A stretch of DNA of 64,000 nt, taken from the NCBI RefSeq assembly GCF_910592395.1, contig NC_088309.1, forward strand, positions 10,604,501 to 10,668,500. Direction: 5' to 3'. The position numbers and the translations under genes were made by a program. Below the pieces are notes generated by a model. The model saw nothing but the letters and a program-made list of their open reading frames with translations, did not search any database and was not told the DNA's origin. The DNA comes from Lineus longissimus. Lineage: Eukaryota > Nemertea > Pilidiophora > Heteronemertea > Lineidae. Positions within the stretch are counted from its first letter, which is position 1; every line of letters begins with the position of its first letter. Shown piece by piece: positions 13,198 through 25,060 of the stretch.

Positions 13198-16100
13198 CTA
13201 CACCAGTAAACCTGAAAAGAACCGTTTTGTTTTCGCTTCGGTACGCATTCGGTGCATTTCCAAACTCTCTGCTGAAGTGTTCTGTACTGCGTTCAATATC
13301 TCAAGGTGGGCATTTTCATGTTCAACTTTCGTCCAGTAAACACCTTTTCCGAATCGTTCCCACGCTGTCTTTGTCGTATAGTGTTTTGTCTTTCGCATGG
13401 CATAAACTATTGCCTGAAATGAGAGAGATAAAACAGAGAATTTTTAAAAAGGAAATCAATACAGATAAACACATTATTATAAGCAACCTTTTTCATATGA
13501 TCACATATGATTCATAACTACAAGATGGAAATGTTTTCGTTTTGACACTACCATCGTAGCTAGCTCATTGCTATGATTACCGGTATCGACGAGTGGACAA
13601 GCCATCCATTGTCTCGATGTTTGTCACAGATTGTAGGAATACTGCTTACAGGGAATGATGAAATTACTATCAATCCACATTGTTGGCTTTTTGTTTGAGT
13701 AAATATAACATACTTTGTTTGGATATTGATTCAAAACCTTTTCTCAGATTATGTGAAATTTTCTCTAATTTATAATTATAATGTTTTCTAATAAGCTTAT
13801 GTGACCCGCCACATCAAAATCAGGCGCATGTTGCTCTGAGCTTGGCAGGTTGAGACGGACTGTTTGTTCATTTCTCTATTGTCTGCCTTTTGTGAAATAT
13901 GAGCACATCAATTTCTTCCAATATCTCTTGTGTCATTTAGGCTCATCTTCTGTGCTACATGCCCCTGGATTTGCTGTGACGGGTCACATATTATACAGTT
14001 TTCTCAAGTAAATTGGATATCATAATAGCAGCGGATTGCTTACCTCTGGGACCCATACAGTCAGGACGTAATTGAGGTTACTTGTAACATCAATGGAACT
14101 TCCTGTGTTGATTTCATTAAACCATATCATTAACGTGTTCTGAATCTCTTCAATCTGAAAAGAAAATGACAATATTTCACAGACAGTTCTCAAGGATATT
14201 ACACCTATACATTAACCCTTTGAACCGGAGTCGCCCAAATATAGGCGAGGCTAGAGATCTTCAAATCCAAACGAACTTGGCCTTTGAGATACAAATGTAC
14301 CGAAGCAGGTGCAGCAGGAAGCAGCACCCTTTATTCCACAACTTACGAACACTAAACACAGCTCAATGCCCAATACATTGGGCTGAATACCACAAGCCAT
14401 GTTCTACAAAAGTGTCCACTGCAAGAATCACTCGGGAAGGACCGCTGGCCAGACAAACAGAATGACTAAAGGACTGATACACCAGGTCACTGCATAATAC
14501 GACTCACTGTCATATGGCCTGAAAAAGGCCACCGAGGCTTAAAAATGCCATACATAGAACCTCTCTTAGCAGACACCTCTCCAATAAGGACAACCTCTGT
14601 ATTAACGACACTAGTTTTGGTCCCAAATTGGATATTTCCATTCAATTTGACCTCTCTAATCACGACACCTTTCTTAAGAACAGCACTTGTCAGTCCCGAG
14701 GGTGTCCTTAATAAGGCGGTTCTACTGTATTTTCATAAAAAAAGACAAGACTTAAATCTTCAAATGATATTTTATACACAAAGAGGGCACAAATATCAGA
14801 GCGTCTAGATATTCATTACCTGACTGTCGTCATCGATTGGTCCAAAACCAAGATCTTTCCCCGAGGGGTGCGTCTTGAACTGGTCGTTCAGCAGACTCTT
14901 CCTCTTTCCCATGTAAATCTCAAACAAATAGTTCTTAACTTCATCACTTTGGATGAACTCCACCATTTCTTTGTATCGCTCTCGCCTCGTCATTTTACTG
15001 AAAATATAAACGAAGTAAAGGGTCACAAATTTGAATGGTTTGCCGAACTGCGTATCCATAGGCTGTTGCCTTGTGGCGCTTTTTCAAAGGTCTCCATAGC
15101 ATGTTCCCTGGTACAACCAAATGGGACGTCCAATAATCCAAACAAATGTACATCTAGAAAACAAACGAAATGAATAAAATCATCTGCCTGGTCATATGAA
15201 GGTCTGCCTATTATGGCAACAGATATTCCTGTATGGACTTTAATAACGAATGGGCAAGCCAAGAGTGACTTAATTTGTTGCATTGACTACTGAAACAGCT
15301 TAAAGTGATACTATGATGTGATTTACAACTTTGCGGAAATACGCCCGTTGTTAATTGTAGATCACAAATGTAAAGCTCAAATTTTCCATTTTTGATTAGA
15401 TTTATTATAAAATTGCTGAATGTAAACCACCGCGACCTCGAAAATGTTCATGTTGTGACGTCATCAACGAAAACTGCATCGAAGCGAGCCGTCCGGGTGG
15501 GATTAAACCATCAATTTCTAGAAAATGTGCATTTCGATTCGAAAACCTTACCGATTTATGAGAAAGTGACGTAGTCATTTGTCAAAAACAGCTAAAACAT
15601 TATATGGTGAAATTTGACACGAGTTACCCTTTAACATTTCTTCCCAAGCCTATTCTAGAATCCTTTCTGTAGAATCCAAGGATTGCACATACTGGCATTT
15701 CAGACCAGGTGAATGTTCTGAGTGACACTGGCCAAGCCTCACAAGATGGACTTTCTCCCACTGTACCACCGTGCTTCCCATGCATCAAGACATTCACGAC
15801 CTACATTTCTGCCAGCCTTTTGGACCTTGGTGTATCTTCTACAGTTTCCATGACGTTTGTGTCCTGGTCTTCATCCTCACTGCTGTCCTTTTCTCTGTTC
15901 TCTTCCACAGAAGTCTTCAATCGAGGTTCAAGTGTACAAGTGTCCAAGGGAGTGTCATCTTCGTCATCGGTCCAGGTTTCTGAAGGAAATAAGAGATTAG
16001 AATAAATTTTGGTGAATCCCCAGGTCTTCACCATACAGCTTGTCGCACTGGCCTGTATCCCCTTTCCCAAGTCCCCTTTCACACGGTTGACAATCTTGCC

Positions 16101-19100
16101 AGGATGTTCTCTACTGTCACTGCGTCTGTGTCACACAGGCAGATGGCACTCTTTAAAGGGGGAATATAGGCCGGAACTTAGGGGAGTCAAAATGGTGGAC
16201 TTCAGGTGACTTATGTGGACAGTTAGAGGACTTGGGCATGTTTGATTTGATGATGAATATATTCCTGGAGAAAGTGTGAATAGTTTAAATATACTGGAAG
16301 ATAGGACTAGGAGAGAACCATAATGGCGACTTATTTTATATAGTCATCCTTTAATGATAACTAATTCCAAGGGTGCATCTAAAATTACTATAGAAATGAT
16401 GGAGCATGACAGGAATTACCTTCTACATGTGTAAAATACTCCAAACTCGACTGTTCGGTCAAACCGAGACCTTTCTTCGTGAGGAATTCCTTAATCAAAT
16501 TTAGGGCTGCCTCAAACTGTGAGCCCCATGATGAATTCTTCCCTTCGTCCTATAAAGGAGAAAACAATATAAACCATAATGCATCACTATTCAGTACAAT
16601 GTCAGGGTTTCCGCCAGAGGGGGGGGGGGGTGGGGGGATGGGGGATGGGGGATTCATCCCCCCCTAAAATATTTCAAGGGGGGATATCCCCTCCTTAATT
16701 TTGAGCACTAAAGTTTGTTTTACTGTCAAATGAGTAATTTTCATGATTTGATATGTAAAATAAGAGCATTTGGGAGCCAATTGTAGCGGTTTTAGGGCCA
16801 AAAAAAGTCTCAGGAGGGGGGGTCATACACCCTTTTTAAGAAAAATTTCATCCTGGCAGAAACCCTAAATGTTTTCTTTAAAATAGACGTTGGCAAATGT
16901 GTTCATAAAATCTAAAATTGTCAGCCCTGCAAGGTTACAGAGCCTCAGATTGACATCACTTGACGTGACTGAACATAATGATCATGTTTCACAATACATG
17001 TAAAGCTTCCACTGATGAAAACACTACTGTCATTAACTGCCCTATGACGTCATTATGATGTATTATGACGTCATAGATCAGAATCATCATGAAAACGCTT
17101 CGCTATATCTTCATATGACTCATATGAAGATATGACTCATATGAAGATATAGCCAAGTGTTTTCACGACGATTCCCAATGGCCCATTTACTGATCAAAAG
17201 AACCGACATAAAATGCGCTGTGATGTCATAAAAGTTGTAGCTGGGTGTTTTGATGATGCCCTCGTAAATACATCGCATTTTCAAAAACGCTGACATCAAC
17301 TTTATGCGCCCAAGCTAAATTTGATGATCACATCACTACTTTTACCATCTACAGGGTGGCACAGAATTATTTTCCTGTGCACAATAGAATTCTATTGTGT
17401 ATCAATTGTGTGTGGGAAAATAATTCTGGACCACCCTGTAAATCACAAATCAGATGTTCAATTGTTCAGCAAGGATTGTAATACTTACGATGAATTGTGC
17501 GCGTTCTGGACAAGAATAACCTCGTACGGCCTTCTTCGTGTACCTAACTTTAAATCTAAATGTAAAAAAACAGACGTTTAGTTAAAGTCGTTCATGGTAC
17601 AAACCAGAGCAAGGGCAACATCCTTACAAGTACGTCAGCTCCCATTCTTCATTTGCAGGATACGTGTAGTAACTATTTGCTTTTAGCTGCAGAAAAACAA
17701 ACACTGAAAAGAAATATCGCAGCGTATAAAATCTTTGGCTACCAAAAGTTCGAAAAAATGATTCCCAACAGATACATGTACTGTACGTCATTTTGTAATC
17801 ACCAGGGTGACAATGAAATTGAAACATGTTGGACAATTATATTACGTCTATGAAGGAACATATAAGAATCTTTAAGATAATTGATATCTTCTGGATACTA
17901 TTCCAATGAACTATACATGCTTCCCGAAATTGGTGGCTTGCATTGGAACTAACTTTTTCCCCCTTGTCCGTCATTAAAGGCATTCAAGTGTGTTGGTCAA
18001 CCATGACTATCTCCTTTGTCCCTCCACCATAAGGCCTAGTTTCCCCTTATGACATCACTATTTCGGACACTCAGCGCCCCATTTCTGGAAAGGTGTATAC
18101 ATGTATGATATTCCTATCAATATTTTCATCAACCAATTGAACAATTCCGATCTTACCCTTTCTGCCCCTTCTCAAAGGAATCGCCAACAAACAGGATTGA
18201 CAGACGACCAAGCCTTCTTTTTGTGTAATACACATTCCGGATCATGCACGGCCAGTAAGGATACCTGTTCCACTTAACCCACACAAAGTCGCCTTTGGAG
18301 AATTTAGGAGCTGCTGAAAAGATATTCCCCAAGTCATTTGCAGGTGGAAGTAGGCATGAACAAAAGATAATGACGAAAGTGCCTTGTAACTTTGATGGCT
18401 TTACCCATCATGTTGCAGTTAAGTAAGTAAGTTTATAAACATGTACCAGCGATGAAATTGTTTTCAGTAAAAAGTCAAAAAGAGAAGGCCTGTCTTCAGC
18501 AGATGCCAAACAGGATTCCGGACTCCCAGGGATGAGGCCCATTGTCTTATCCTCATTCTCTCTCTGACACCCCAACTCTCTATTCGTACAATGAAAAGAA
18601 GGTTTTTGGGGACGAATTATCCAAGGGGATTGTGACATTTTGCATTAAACTCTCAATATCTGAAAGTATCACACCCAGTGGCAATGTCCCATTAACTTGG
18701 ACCGTTTCAATGTATGTTTAGAATGTCTCTATGATTCATCACATGATGACCTTAACTTGACCATATTATCTGACTTACAAGTCTGCGCTGGGGACGAATA
18801 AAATGCTTCAGGCAAGTCATCATCATCATCATCATCATCGTCATCATCATTGTCCTCTTCATCTTCCTTGCAGGAATCACCACTCCAGTCTAGGTTTGGG
18901 TCATAAGGCATGACATTGGCAGACACCCTGAATAAAAATGTTGACAAATCTGAAGTGTAGTTGGAGATATGATTACAGTTTAAACCACCAAATTTTCGAG
19001 TCATTTCGGCTAATCTCAATTAGTCGAATAATCTGTGGGGAAAAAGTCCACAAAGATTTGGTGGTTGACACAGAGTTGTTGAAAAATGTACGTAAAACAA

Positions 19101-21885
19101 GAATCAAGAGAGAATACGACTCTGGGCGAAGAGGTCATCTGTCTGGGCAGCACCTGTTTCAATACTGACCACTGATCTTACTCCTGGTATCTGGTTTGCA
19201 AACTTTAAATTTGAGATTAGTACACACACTTTACATTGAAGAAAGCAGCTACTATTGGCAGGGTAATTATACATACCTCTTAGCGATAGCTGCAGTCGTT
19301 ACTGAGTCATCACAGTTTTCCTTTCCTTTAGTTGGTAATGCGTCATCACTGGTCTGGATCGCACTTTCAAAGCTCCCCAAACAATGAGCGACGGGGTTCT
19401 CCAAGTCTTCCAGTAGGCAGGCATAAACGGACGACTTTGTTTTTTTCAGCCCTTTCTTATCCTTGGCGTTTCTGGCAGGTTTCACAGCAGCAGGTTTTCT
19501 GGCAGGTTTTGCACGGGGTTGTGGCAGTTTAGAAGTCGTCGGTAATTCCTCCAACACTTTATTGACAGATCTGTGTTCACTGGGTAGCGAAGAATCACAA
19601 TTTTTTGAGAGACAACTGGGTGGTTCATCTAAGGTATCACGCTCAGATTCTAAATCTAAATTCCTCGATAGAGATGGCCGAGATGGTCCCAGTCCTAAGT
19701 CCGGGGAGTAGTCCCTGTGTGCACTCCGTGGTGAAGAGTCACAAATCTTCGAGAGACATCTCGGTGACTCATCTGCAGTATCGAGCGCAGTTTCTAAATC
19801 TGAATATGGACGGCTGTTTTCAGTTTGAGATGATCGAGATGGGCCAAGTCCTAAATCTGGGGAGTCGTCCCCCGTTTGTTTTAATCGTCCTAAATCATTG
19901 CCATTACTAACCGATTTAGCAGAAACATCGTCTGTACAAACTGATTCAGTAGCAACTTCTGTCTTCTCCCGTGTTTTGCTCCTTCTTCTCCTTCTACCCC
20001 TAACAGGTGGAGAATCTCTGATTTTCATTTCAACCTGATGCTTTAAAAGTTTAGATGGTGTTTTCAGACTCTTTAAGAGTGCATCTAAATTTCTCGATGG
20101 AGACGGTGAAGTATCTCGAGGTTTTTCCGTTTCAACGTTAATCTTCCTCTTTTTTGTGTGACCTGAAGAACTCGGCAAGTCCTGTTGTAAGGGAAGAATT
20201 TGTGCTCTCTTACGCCCACGCCCAGTCAGCAAAGCCTTTTTTTCACAAGGTTTGGCAACCTTTACAGCTTGTGGTTTTCGGGATGCTGAATTAGTCCTCT
20301 TTTTAGTGTCCGACATTTTAACCAGATTCGCATCTGAGAATTCGTCCTCCGCTTTTGCACTTTTTTTCGCCAGCCTCTTAGAAGGAGCCGACTGAGTCCT
20401 TGACTTTTTCACCCCTCTCCCATTTCCTGATTTCTCAGCACCAGTGTCGGAAACAGTGTTTGAACGAGTGTCATGGTCATTTGACGGAACTTTCCTGTTC
20501 CGTTTAGAAATTGAGTCTTCAGCCACGCTTGTATCTGCAACAGTGTTTGAATTGTCCCGATTGTTCACTGACACTTTCCTTTTTCTCTTAGCTGGAGTGA
20601 CATCTTTCAAATCCAACCGGTGGGGGAATGCAGTCACACGAGTCGACCGCCTTGGTGAGACAGATACACTCTTAGTCTTAGTAAGAGAACACTTTCTCCC
20701 TCGTCCTCTCTTTTGAACATCAGAAATACCCTCAGCAGAAACATTATTTTCTATTTCACTAGAAATTTCAAGAGGGGAAGTAACAGAAGGATCTCTCACA
20801 ACATTTTCACTCTCTGGATTCTTTGTCAAATAAGTGGGATTCGTCTTAATTTCAGTTTTTTTACATAGTGCTAACTCAGCAGAATTAAGTTCATTACTAA
20901 TCACATCCTTAGTTGAACCATCTGGCCAGACACTAGCAACACTTTCTTCACAGTAAGTTGGGAACTGCGCACCAAGACCCGAATCATTAAAAGGCTCAAG
21001 GCCAGACCTCCTCGGCTCATTTTCCTTATCCAAACAATTGTTCTCATCATCAGGACAGAAGCTTTGTACCACTGTACCAGTCAAGTCAGACCCATTATCA
21101 GAACGAATATGTTCATGATTAACAAGTATGTTTACAATGCTATCAGATTTCTGGCCACTAGCGGCTCCAGCGATGTTCTCAACGCTAATCAAGCTAGCAC
21201 TGCTTTCAATTGGAGAACTGTCCGGTTTCAAGTCGGACCCACAGTCAGAAATTTCTGGAGCAACCTGTACAAAATCTGCGCTGATGACGTTTTGAGAACC
21301 CTCAGTCAAACCACTCGTCTCCGAATCATCTTCACTAGACATTTTGTAAATATGACTGCCAGTGTTAATATCTTTAGTATGAACAGAATTATCCGGTGAT
21401 TGTAAATCTATCCCATAATCATAAGTGCCTCGCAAATCGCCTTCATCATTTGAACCATTCTTCCGTTCAACACTTTCAGAAAAACCACTATCAGTATAAA
21501 AACTTTTCTCCGCGCTGGTAATTTCAGCGCTTATTTCAGCGCCATAATCATACGTGCCTCGCAAATCGCCTTCATCATTTGAACCCTTCCTACGTTCAAC
21601 ACTTTCAGAAAAACCACTATCAGTATAAAAACTTTTCTCCGCGCTGGTAATTTCAGCGCTTGTTTCGTCATTACCATCACTAACATTAGCACTTTGATCA
21701 ACGTTAGTACTTTCACAAACGTTAGTACTATCCGTTAAAGAAGTGTCTGGCACGTTAGTACTTTCACAAACGTTAGGACTATCAGTCAAAGAAGTGTCCG
21801 GCGGTTTCAAATCCATCCCTGTATTGCAACACTCCAGCACTTCATTTGGATCATTCCTTTCACACTTTAGACTTCCCTGCCTGGT
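13198..21885 (-). CDS. PWWP3A: PWWP3A/MUM1 (EXPAND1)-like PWWP-domain chromatin protein
   Basis: Exons on the minus strand: 21885-19277, 18927-18779, 18313-18157, 17672-17628, 17543-17489, 16549-16420, 15979-15805, 14997-14820, 14154-14044, 13413-13198; all phases join. From the first in-frame ATG (21816) the product is about 1,251 residues; the frame is open back to the acceptor at 21885, so an upstream coding exon is possible. The large first exon is low-complexity Ser/Asp/Glu-rich with three basic AT-hook-like clusters (GRGRK near residues 370 and 533, RGRRRRR near 603) and internal repeats. Exon 2 carries a run of 11 Asp. The PWWP domain (about 898-983) has FVWVKWNRYPYWPCMI, the YPYWP form seen in human PWWP3A. 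The C-terminal helical part (RYKEMVEFIQ, AIVYAM) also follows that family. Human PWWP3A binds 53BP1 and acts in chromatin at DNA breaks; same role here is inferred. The human protein is shorter (about 700 residues). The symbol is by resemblance; PWWP3B is the alternative. Confidence 0.85.
14553..14727 (+). mobile_element. MITE family A in intron of PWWP3A-like gene
   Basis: Runs from TAGAACCTCTCTTAGCAGAC to GCGGTTCTACTG, between exons 8 and 9 of the minus-strand gene. It keeps the family interior (GGTCCCAAATTGG, CAGTCCCGAGGGTGTCCTTA). Confidence 0.75.
15300..15634 (-). mobile_element. MITE family C (TTAAAGTGATAC.. / ..GTTACCCTTTAA)
   Basis: About 335 bp, bounded by TTAA, with imperfect inverted ends TTAAAGTGATAC and GAGTTACCCTTTAA. 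The interior includes GTGACGTCATCAACGAAAAC and AATGTGCATTTCGATTCGAA. Three other copies are in the window (31003, 39396, 54438). It lies in the intron between exons 7 and 8 of the PWWP3A-like gene. The TTAA boundary suggests piggyBac/Kolobok-type mobilisation. Confidence 0.8.
16153..16354. mobile_element. MITE family B, diverged copy
   Basis: TTAAAGGGGGAATATAGGCC at one end, TAGTCATCCTTTAA at the other. The interior is diverged from the 49-kb copy. It lies in the intron between exons 6 and 7 of the PWWP3A-like gene. Confidence 0.7.
16603..16866. mobile_element. Inverted-repeat element with G/C runs
   Basis: Ends are reverse complements: AGGGTTTCCGCCAG at the left and CTGGCAGAAACCCT at the right. 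Between them are long G runs, a stretch of GGGGGAT repeats and matching C runs. It looks like a non-coding inverted-repeat transposon in an intron of the PWWP3A-like gene. Only one copy is present here, so family status is inferred from its termini. Confidence 0.6.
17035..17180. repeat. Imperfect palindrome with nested CATATGA repeats
   Basis: The centre reads CTTCATATGACTCATATGAA followed by a second GATATGACTCATATGAAGAT. The arms (AAAACGCTTCGCTATATCTT against AGATATAGCCAAGTGTTTTC) pair with a few mismatches. Two TGACGTCA (CRE-type) octamers lie in the left arm region. It could be a diverged foldback element; it sits in an intron of the PWWP3A-like gene. Confidence 0.6.
17350..17440. mobile_element. 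91-bp palindromic MITE (TACAGGGTGG.. / ..CCACCCTGTA)
   Basis: TACAGGGTGGCACAGAATTA and TAATTCTGGACCACCCTGTA are near-perfect reverse complements, and the middle contains a second palindrome CACAATAGAATTCTATTGTG. Almost the whole element can fold back. The terminal TA suggests a Tc1/mariner-type target. It lies in a PWWP3A-like intron, about 50 bp from an exon boundary. Confidence 0.75.
17914..18100 (+). mobile_element. MITE family D, copy 1
   Basis: Termini TATACATGCTTCCCGAAAT and ATTTCTGGAAAGGTGTATA are inverted repeats with few mismatches. A nearly identical copy lies at 34513-34700 in a RAD9A intron; I count roughly one substitution and one indel over 180 bp plus end differences. Such similarity marks recent activity. 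It lies in the intron after the PWWP exon. Confidence 0.8.
21413..21680 (-). repeat. 129-bp tandem duplication inside coding exon
   Basis: Two near-identical 129-bp units in the large exon of the PWWP3A-like gene encode two copies of a 43-residue segment containing SAEITSAEKSFYTDSGFSES. A shorter repeat of about 15 residues (TSLTDSxNVCESTNV) lies just upstream, and a third repeat with SPDLGLGPSR lies near the exon end. All keep the frame. Confidence 0.9.
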
Positions 21886-23053
21886 CTGCAGTCACATATC
21901 TATAAACTGAAATGTAAAAATGAAATTTACATTACACATTGTTACATTACATTTATGGTGGTGCAGGATATAAAGCGTGGGGGGGGCTGAGTGGGTCATA
22001 TATATATTCACATGTCGTGACGAATATTGGACTGAGGTATATGGAAAATCAATGCTCATGGTCTGCATGCCTGGTAAACAAACAAAACATGAAGGGAATG
22101 ATGGACCAGACATGAACTGAGCCAGACAGGAACTGAGCCAGACACAGGGTGCTACAAACATGACAAACTATATTTGGAAGTAACTGATATGATCTTGTGT
22201 ACCAGAACATGATCATCAGTCATGACGCCATCAATCAACAGACTGAAGAAGTTTCCAAAACGGATTGAAAGCTTTTGATAATTATGCCTGTAACGAAAGT
22301 TCCTAATTCCGAGGTTCAAAAGGTTTACAAGTCTCATTCAATTTTATACTACGGTACATGTACTCGCAACAATGAATTTCCATTAAGTGAACAACACCAC
22401 CTGATGTTCAACTTAAGTACAATTTTATCATGACACACCTGCTGTTCAGATACCACAGTTTTTGAACAGGAAGCTGACAATAAAATAAAAGTAAAACACA
22501 CAATTTTAAAATTTTTTCCATGATATTTAAAAACTTTCTGCATGCAGCTGTCTGAATAAGCGTTCAACTTTTTTTTAGAAAAGTTTACTGGATTCATATT
22601 TGTGCATATTTTACAGCATAAGAGTAAAAAATGTGAGGGAGTAAGTATGTATCGAGTAAAATGGCCTGATATTGTCAGGATGGTCACTGGCAAACTATCA
22701 CCAAAATCAACTGAATTCAAGTTTGATTTGCAGACTTAACAACTCTGAAGGAAATGACTTAATGCTGTAAACTTTTTCATTTTATCGAATTTGCAAAATT
22801 CTGTTTTGTTGTTTTTACGGTCGGCTTCAACTGATTGAGGTCATATTGCCAAGCTTCAACACATCAGTCAGTGAGGATTACTAATTATGCACTGGCCCCA
22901 TGGAAACACAGAAGCCACAGGTAGTGATATCAACCAAGAGATCAATAAATTATGCGGGAGAGTAACAGCACAAGTGACAAGGTGGAGAGTTAACCATATC
23001 ATCAAGTATTCATAAAGACTTATATGTATACTTGATATCATGTGATACAAGTA

Positions 23054-23231
23054 CAGTAGCCTCCATTAGCGGACACCTATGCTAGCATGACACTCCCTCC
23101 ATTCAGGACACTGATTTTGGTCCCAAATAAGTCATGACCATTCAATTTGACCTCTGCAGTCAGCAAACCTCTCTATTAAGCGCAGCAGATCTGGCAATCC
23201 GAAAGGTGTCCTTATAGAGAGGTTCTGCTGC
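23054..23231 (+). mobile_element. MITE family A, diverged copy
   Basis: Starts CAGTAGCCTCCATTAGCGGA directly after TA and ends GAGAGGTTCTGCTG. The interior matches the family with several substitutions. Confidence 0.7.
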
Positions 23232-23792
23232 ACATTAATCACACATTGGTGGTACACATTACATGTAGCAAACATTATATAAGATTCAGAGAATTACCTG
23301 TGATATGAAGTTAATAGTGGACAATAAAGGAGATGATAATCACTTATCCTGGTGCCCGGGAGAGAAATATCCATGAATGAATATTATACTTCTGGCACTT
23401 CTTGGTAGTATACTCCAGAACAACCAGGGTTTTTTCTTCAGAAATAAAAAAACACACCCTTGCATCGACTCATGAAAGGATTTGTCCTAATTTTCAATAC
23501 TGACACTGCACTATGAACAAAAAGATGATATTCTATAATAAAGCCAACAAATTTTACATGCCCCAGGCGGAAATCTTCCAATGCACGATAAGAGCATGAT
23601 GACAATGAGCTCCAAATCAGGGTACCAGCACCATCCTCTGACACAGGTACCACTGCACTGCAAACAAAGGAGTTATTTTTACAAACAAAGCCCGGACAAG
23701 ATATGGCAGAGTTCTCAATTGTCCTCTGTCAGAACAAAAAAAATATGTGCAGCTGCTACTGGGGAGTTTGTGATTTAAGGGGGATTTGTACT

Positions 23793-23936
23793 TCTGTTAG
23801 AACCTCTCTATTAAGTGCTGTCCTTAATAGAGAGGTGTCCTGCTTAGAGAGGTCAAATTGAATGGAAACAATCAATTTGGGACCAAAAGTAGTGTCCTTA
23901 ATAGAGCGGTTGTCCTTAAAAGAGAGGTGTCCACTG
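23793..23936 (-). mobile_element. MITE family A, inverted copy
   Basis: Reads the family in reverse: GTTAGAACCTCTCTATTAAG at the left and AGAGAGGTGTCCACTGTA at the right. It lacks about 40 bp of the full-length interior. Confidence 0.75.
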
Positions 23937-24969
23937 TACCTTTTAGATACTATCTCTTTCAGAAATCAATCACCGAAGGCACGACTTTTATTGACCTAGA
24001 TACCATCGAAAAGGGCAGCCTTCAAACATGTCGCATGTGAAGTGGTACATTTAAAAGAACTTGGAATACAACAAAGTGAAAATCAATGAGCCTTACCTGG
24101 GAAAACGAGAGTAATTGAAATAAGCTCAACCAACCTGATATAAATGTATAGGGCCTGTAAGTCCCCACCGATCAACCCCTTTTGATAAGAAATAACAAAT
24201 ACTAAACATAGGTCATACCGGGAAAACCCTATGCTCCTATTTGTACTATGACAGAAGGCTATTTACACAATAGCATTGGATGACCTTGACCCTTGAAGCT
24301 CGTCTGGCAAGAATAAATCAATATGGAGAACCAGGCAACCAATTGCCTTCTTCTGACAAATCTAGGCCAAGAGTGCTGATTTTTTAAATATTAAAAATTA
24401 AGACTATTTATTGACCCTGGATTGGTTACAACAACCGGAATCCTAATTGGGTCACTTTGGTGCAGAACTTACAAAAGTTTTTAAGATATTAACAAAATCT
24501 TCACCACAAATGATTTACTTTGATAAAATGCACAACATAAAACCGTCATAAGTCACATATGTTAATGGAGGTCCGGTGCCATTGGGCTCTACACTGGCTT
24601 GGCCATTCATTTGATAGCTATTATGATAGACTTTCTCCCCTCCAATGGTGACTTTGACTTCCTTTTGTTGGAGAACAAATCGATTCTAGCAAAGGGCCGA
24701 TTGAGATTGGAAGCAGTTCTGCACCTTTTACTTAGAGCAAGTATACATAACCTCAGGGTCGAGCACAAGCTATTACAAATTTTACATCATTGCTGGGACA
24801 TGTACATGTACATGTAACTTTGTAATAATTCTGATGGGAAGAACATTGGTTAGAAACTTTTTCATGGACTGCACACTGAAAATGAAATTGAAAGCATGCC
24901 TGACAAGTTAGAAAAAGGGGAGATGTTAGCCCCTAATTTCTGCTTACAACAGTTTGTTTAAAAGAGAGC

Positions 24970-25060
24970 AGCGGAACCTCTCTTACTCTTAGCAAAACAC
25001 CTCTGTTAGCAGGACACCCTCTCTAGACTCTATTGGGAACAATATGTCCCAAACTCACCA
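24970..25060 (+). mobile_element. MITE family A remnant
   Basis: GCGGAACCTCTCTTACTCTT, then AGCAGGACACCCTCTCTAGA, then a degraded GTCCCAAACT. Only the left half of the family is visible. Confidence 0.45.

Larger units (their letters stand above)
21886..25059. other. Intergenic / 5' intron region with three MITE-A copies
   Basis: No coding exon recognised. It contains family-A MITEs at 23054-23231 and 23793-23936 and a remnant at 24970-25060. It probably includes the first intron of the minus-strand PWWP3A-like gene if transcription starts in the CpG-rich region beyond 25.1 kb. Confidence 0.45.

Noticed and set aside
24545-24605. Minus-strand short frame beginning MNGQASVEPNGTGPP
   Set aside because: About 31 codons with no supporting splice site or family; likely chance.
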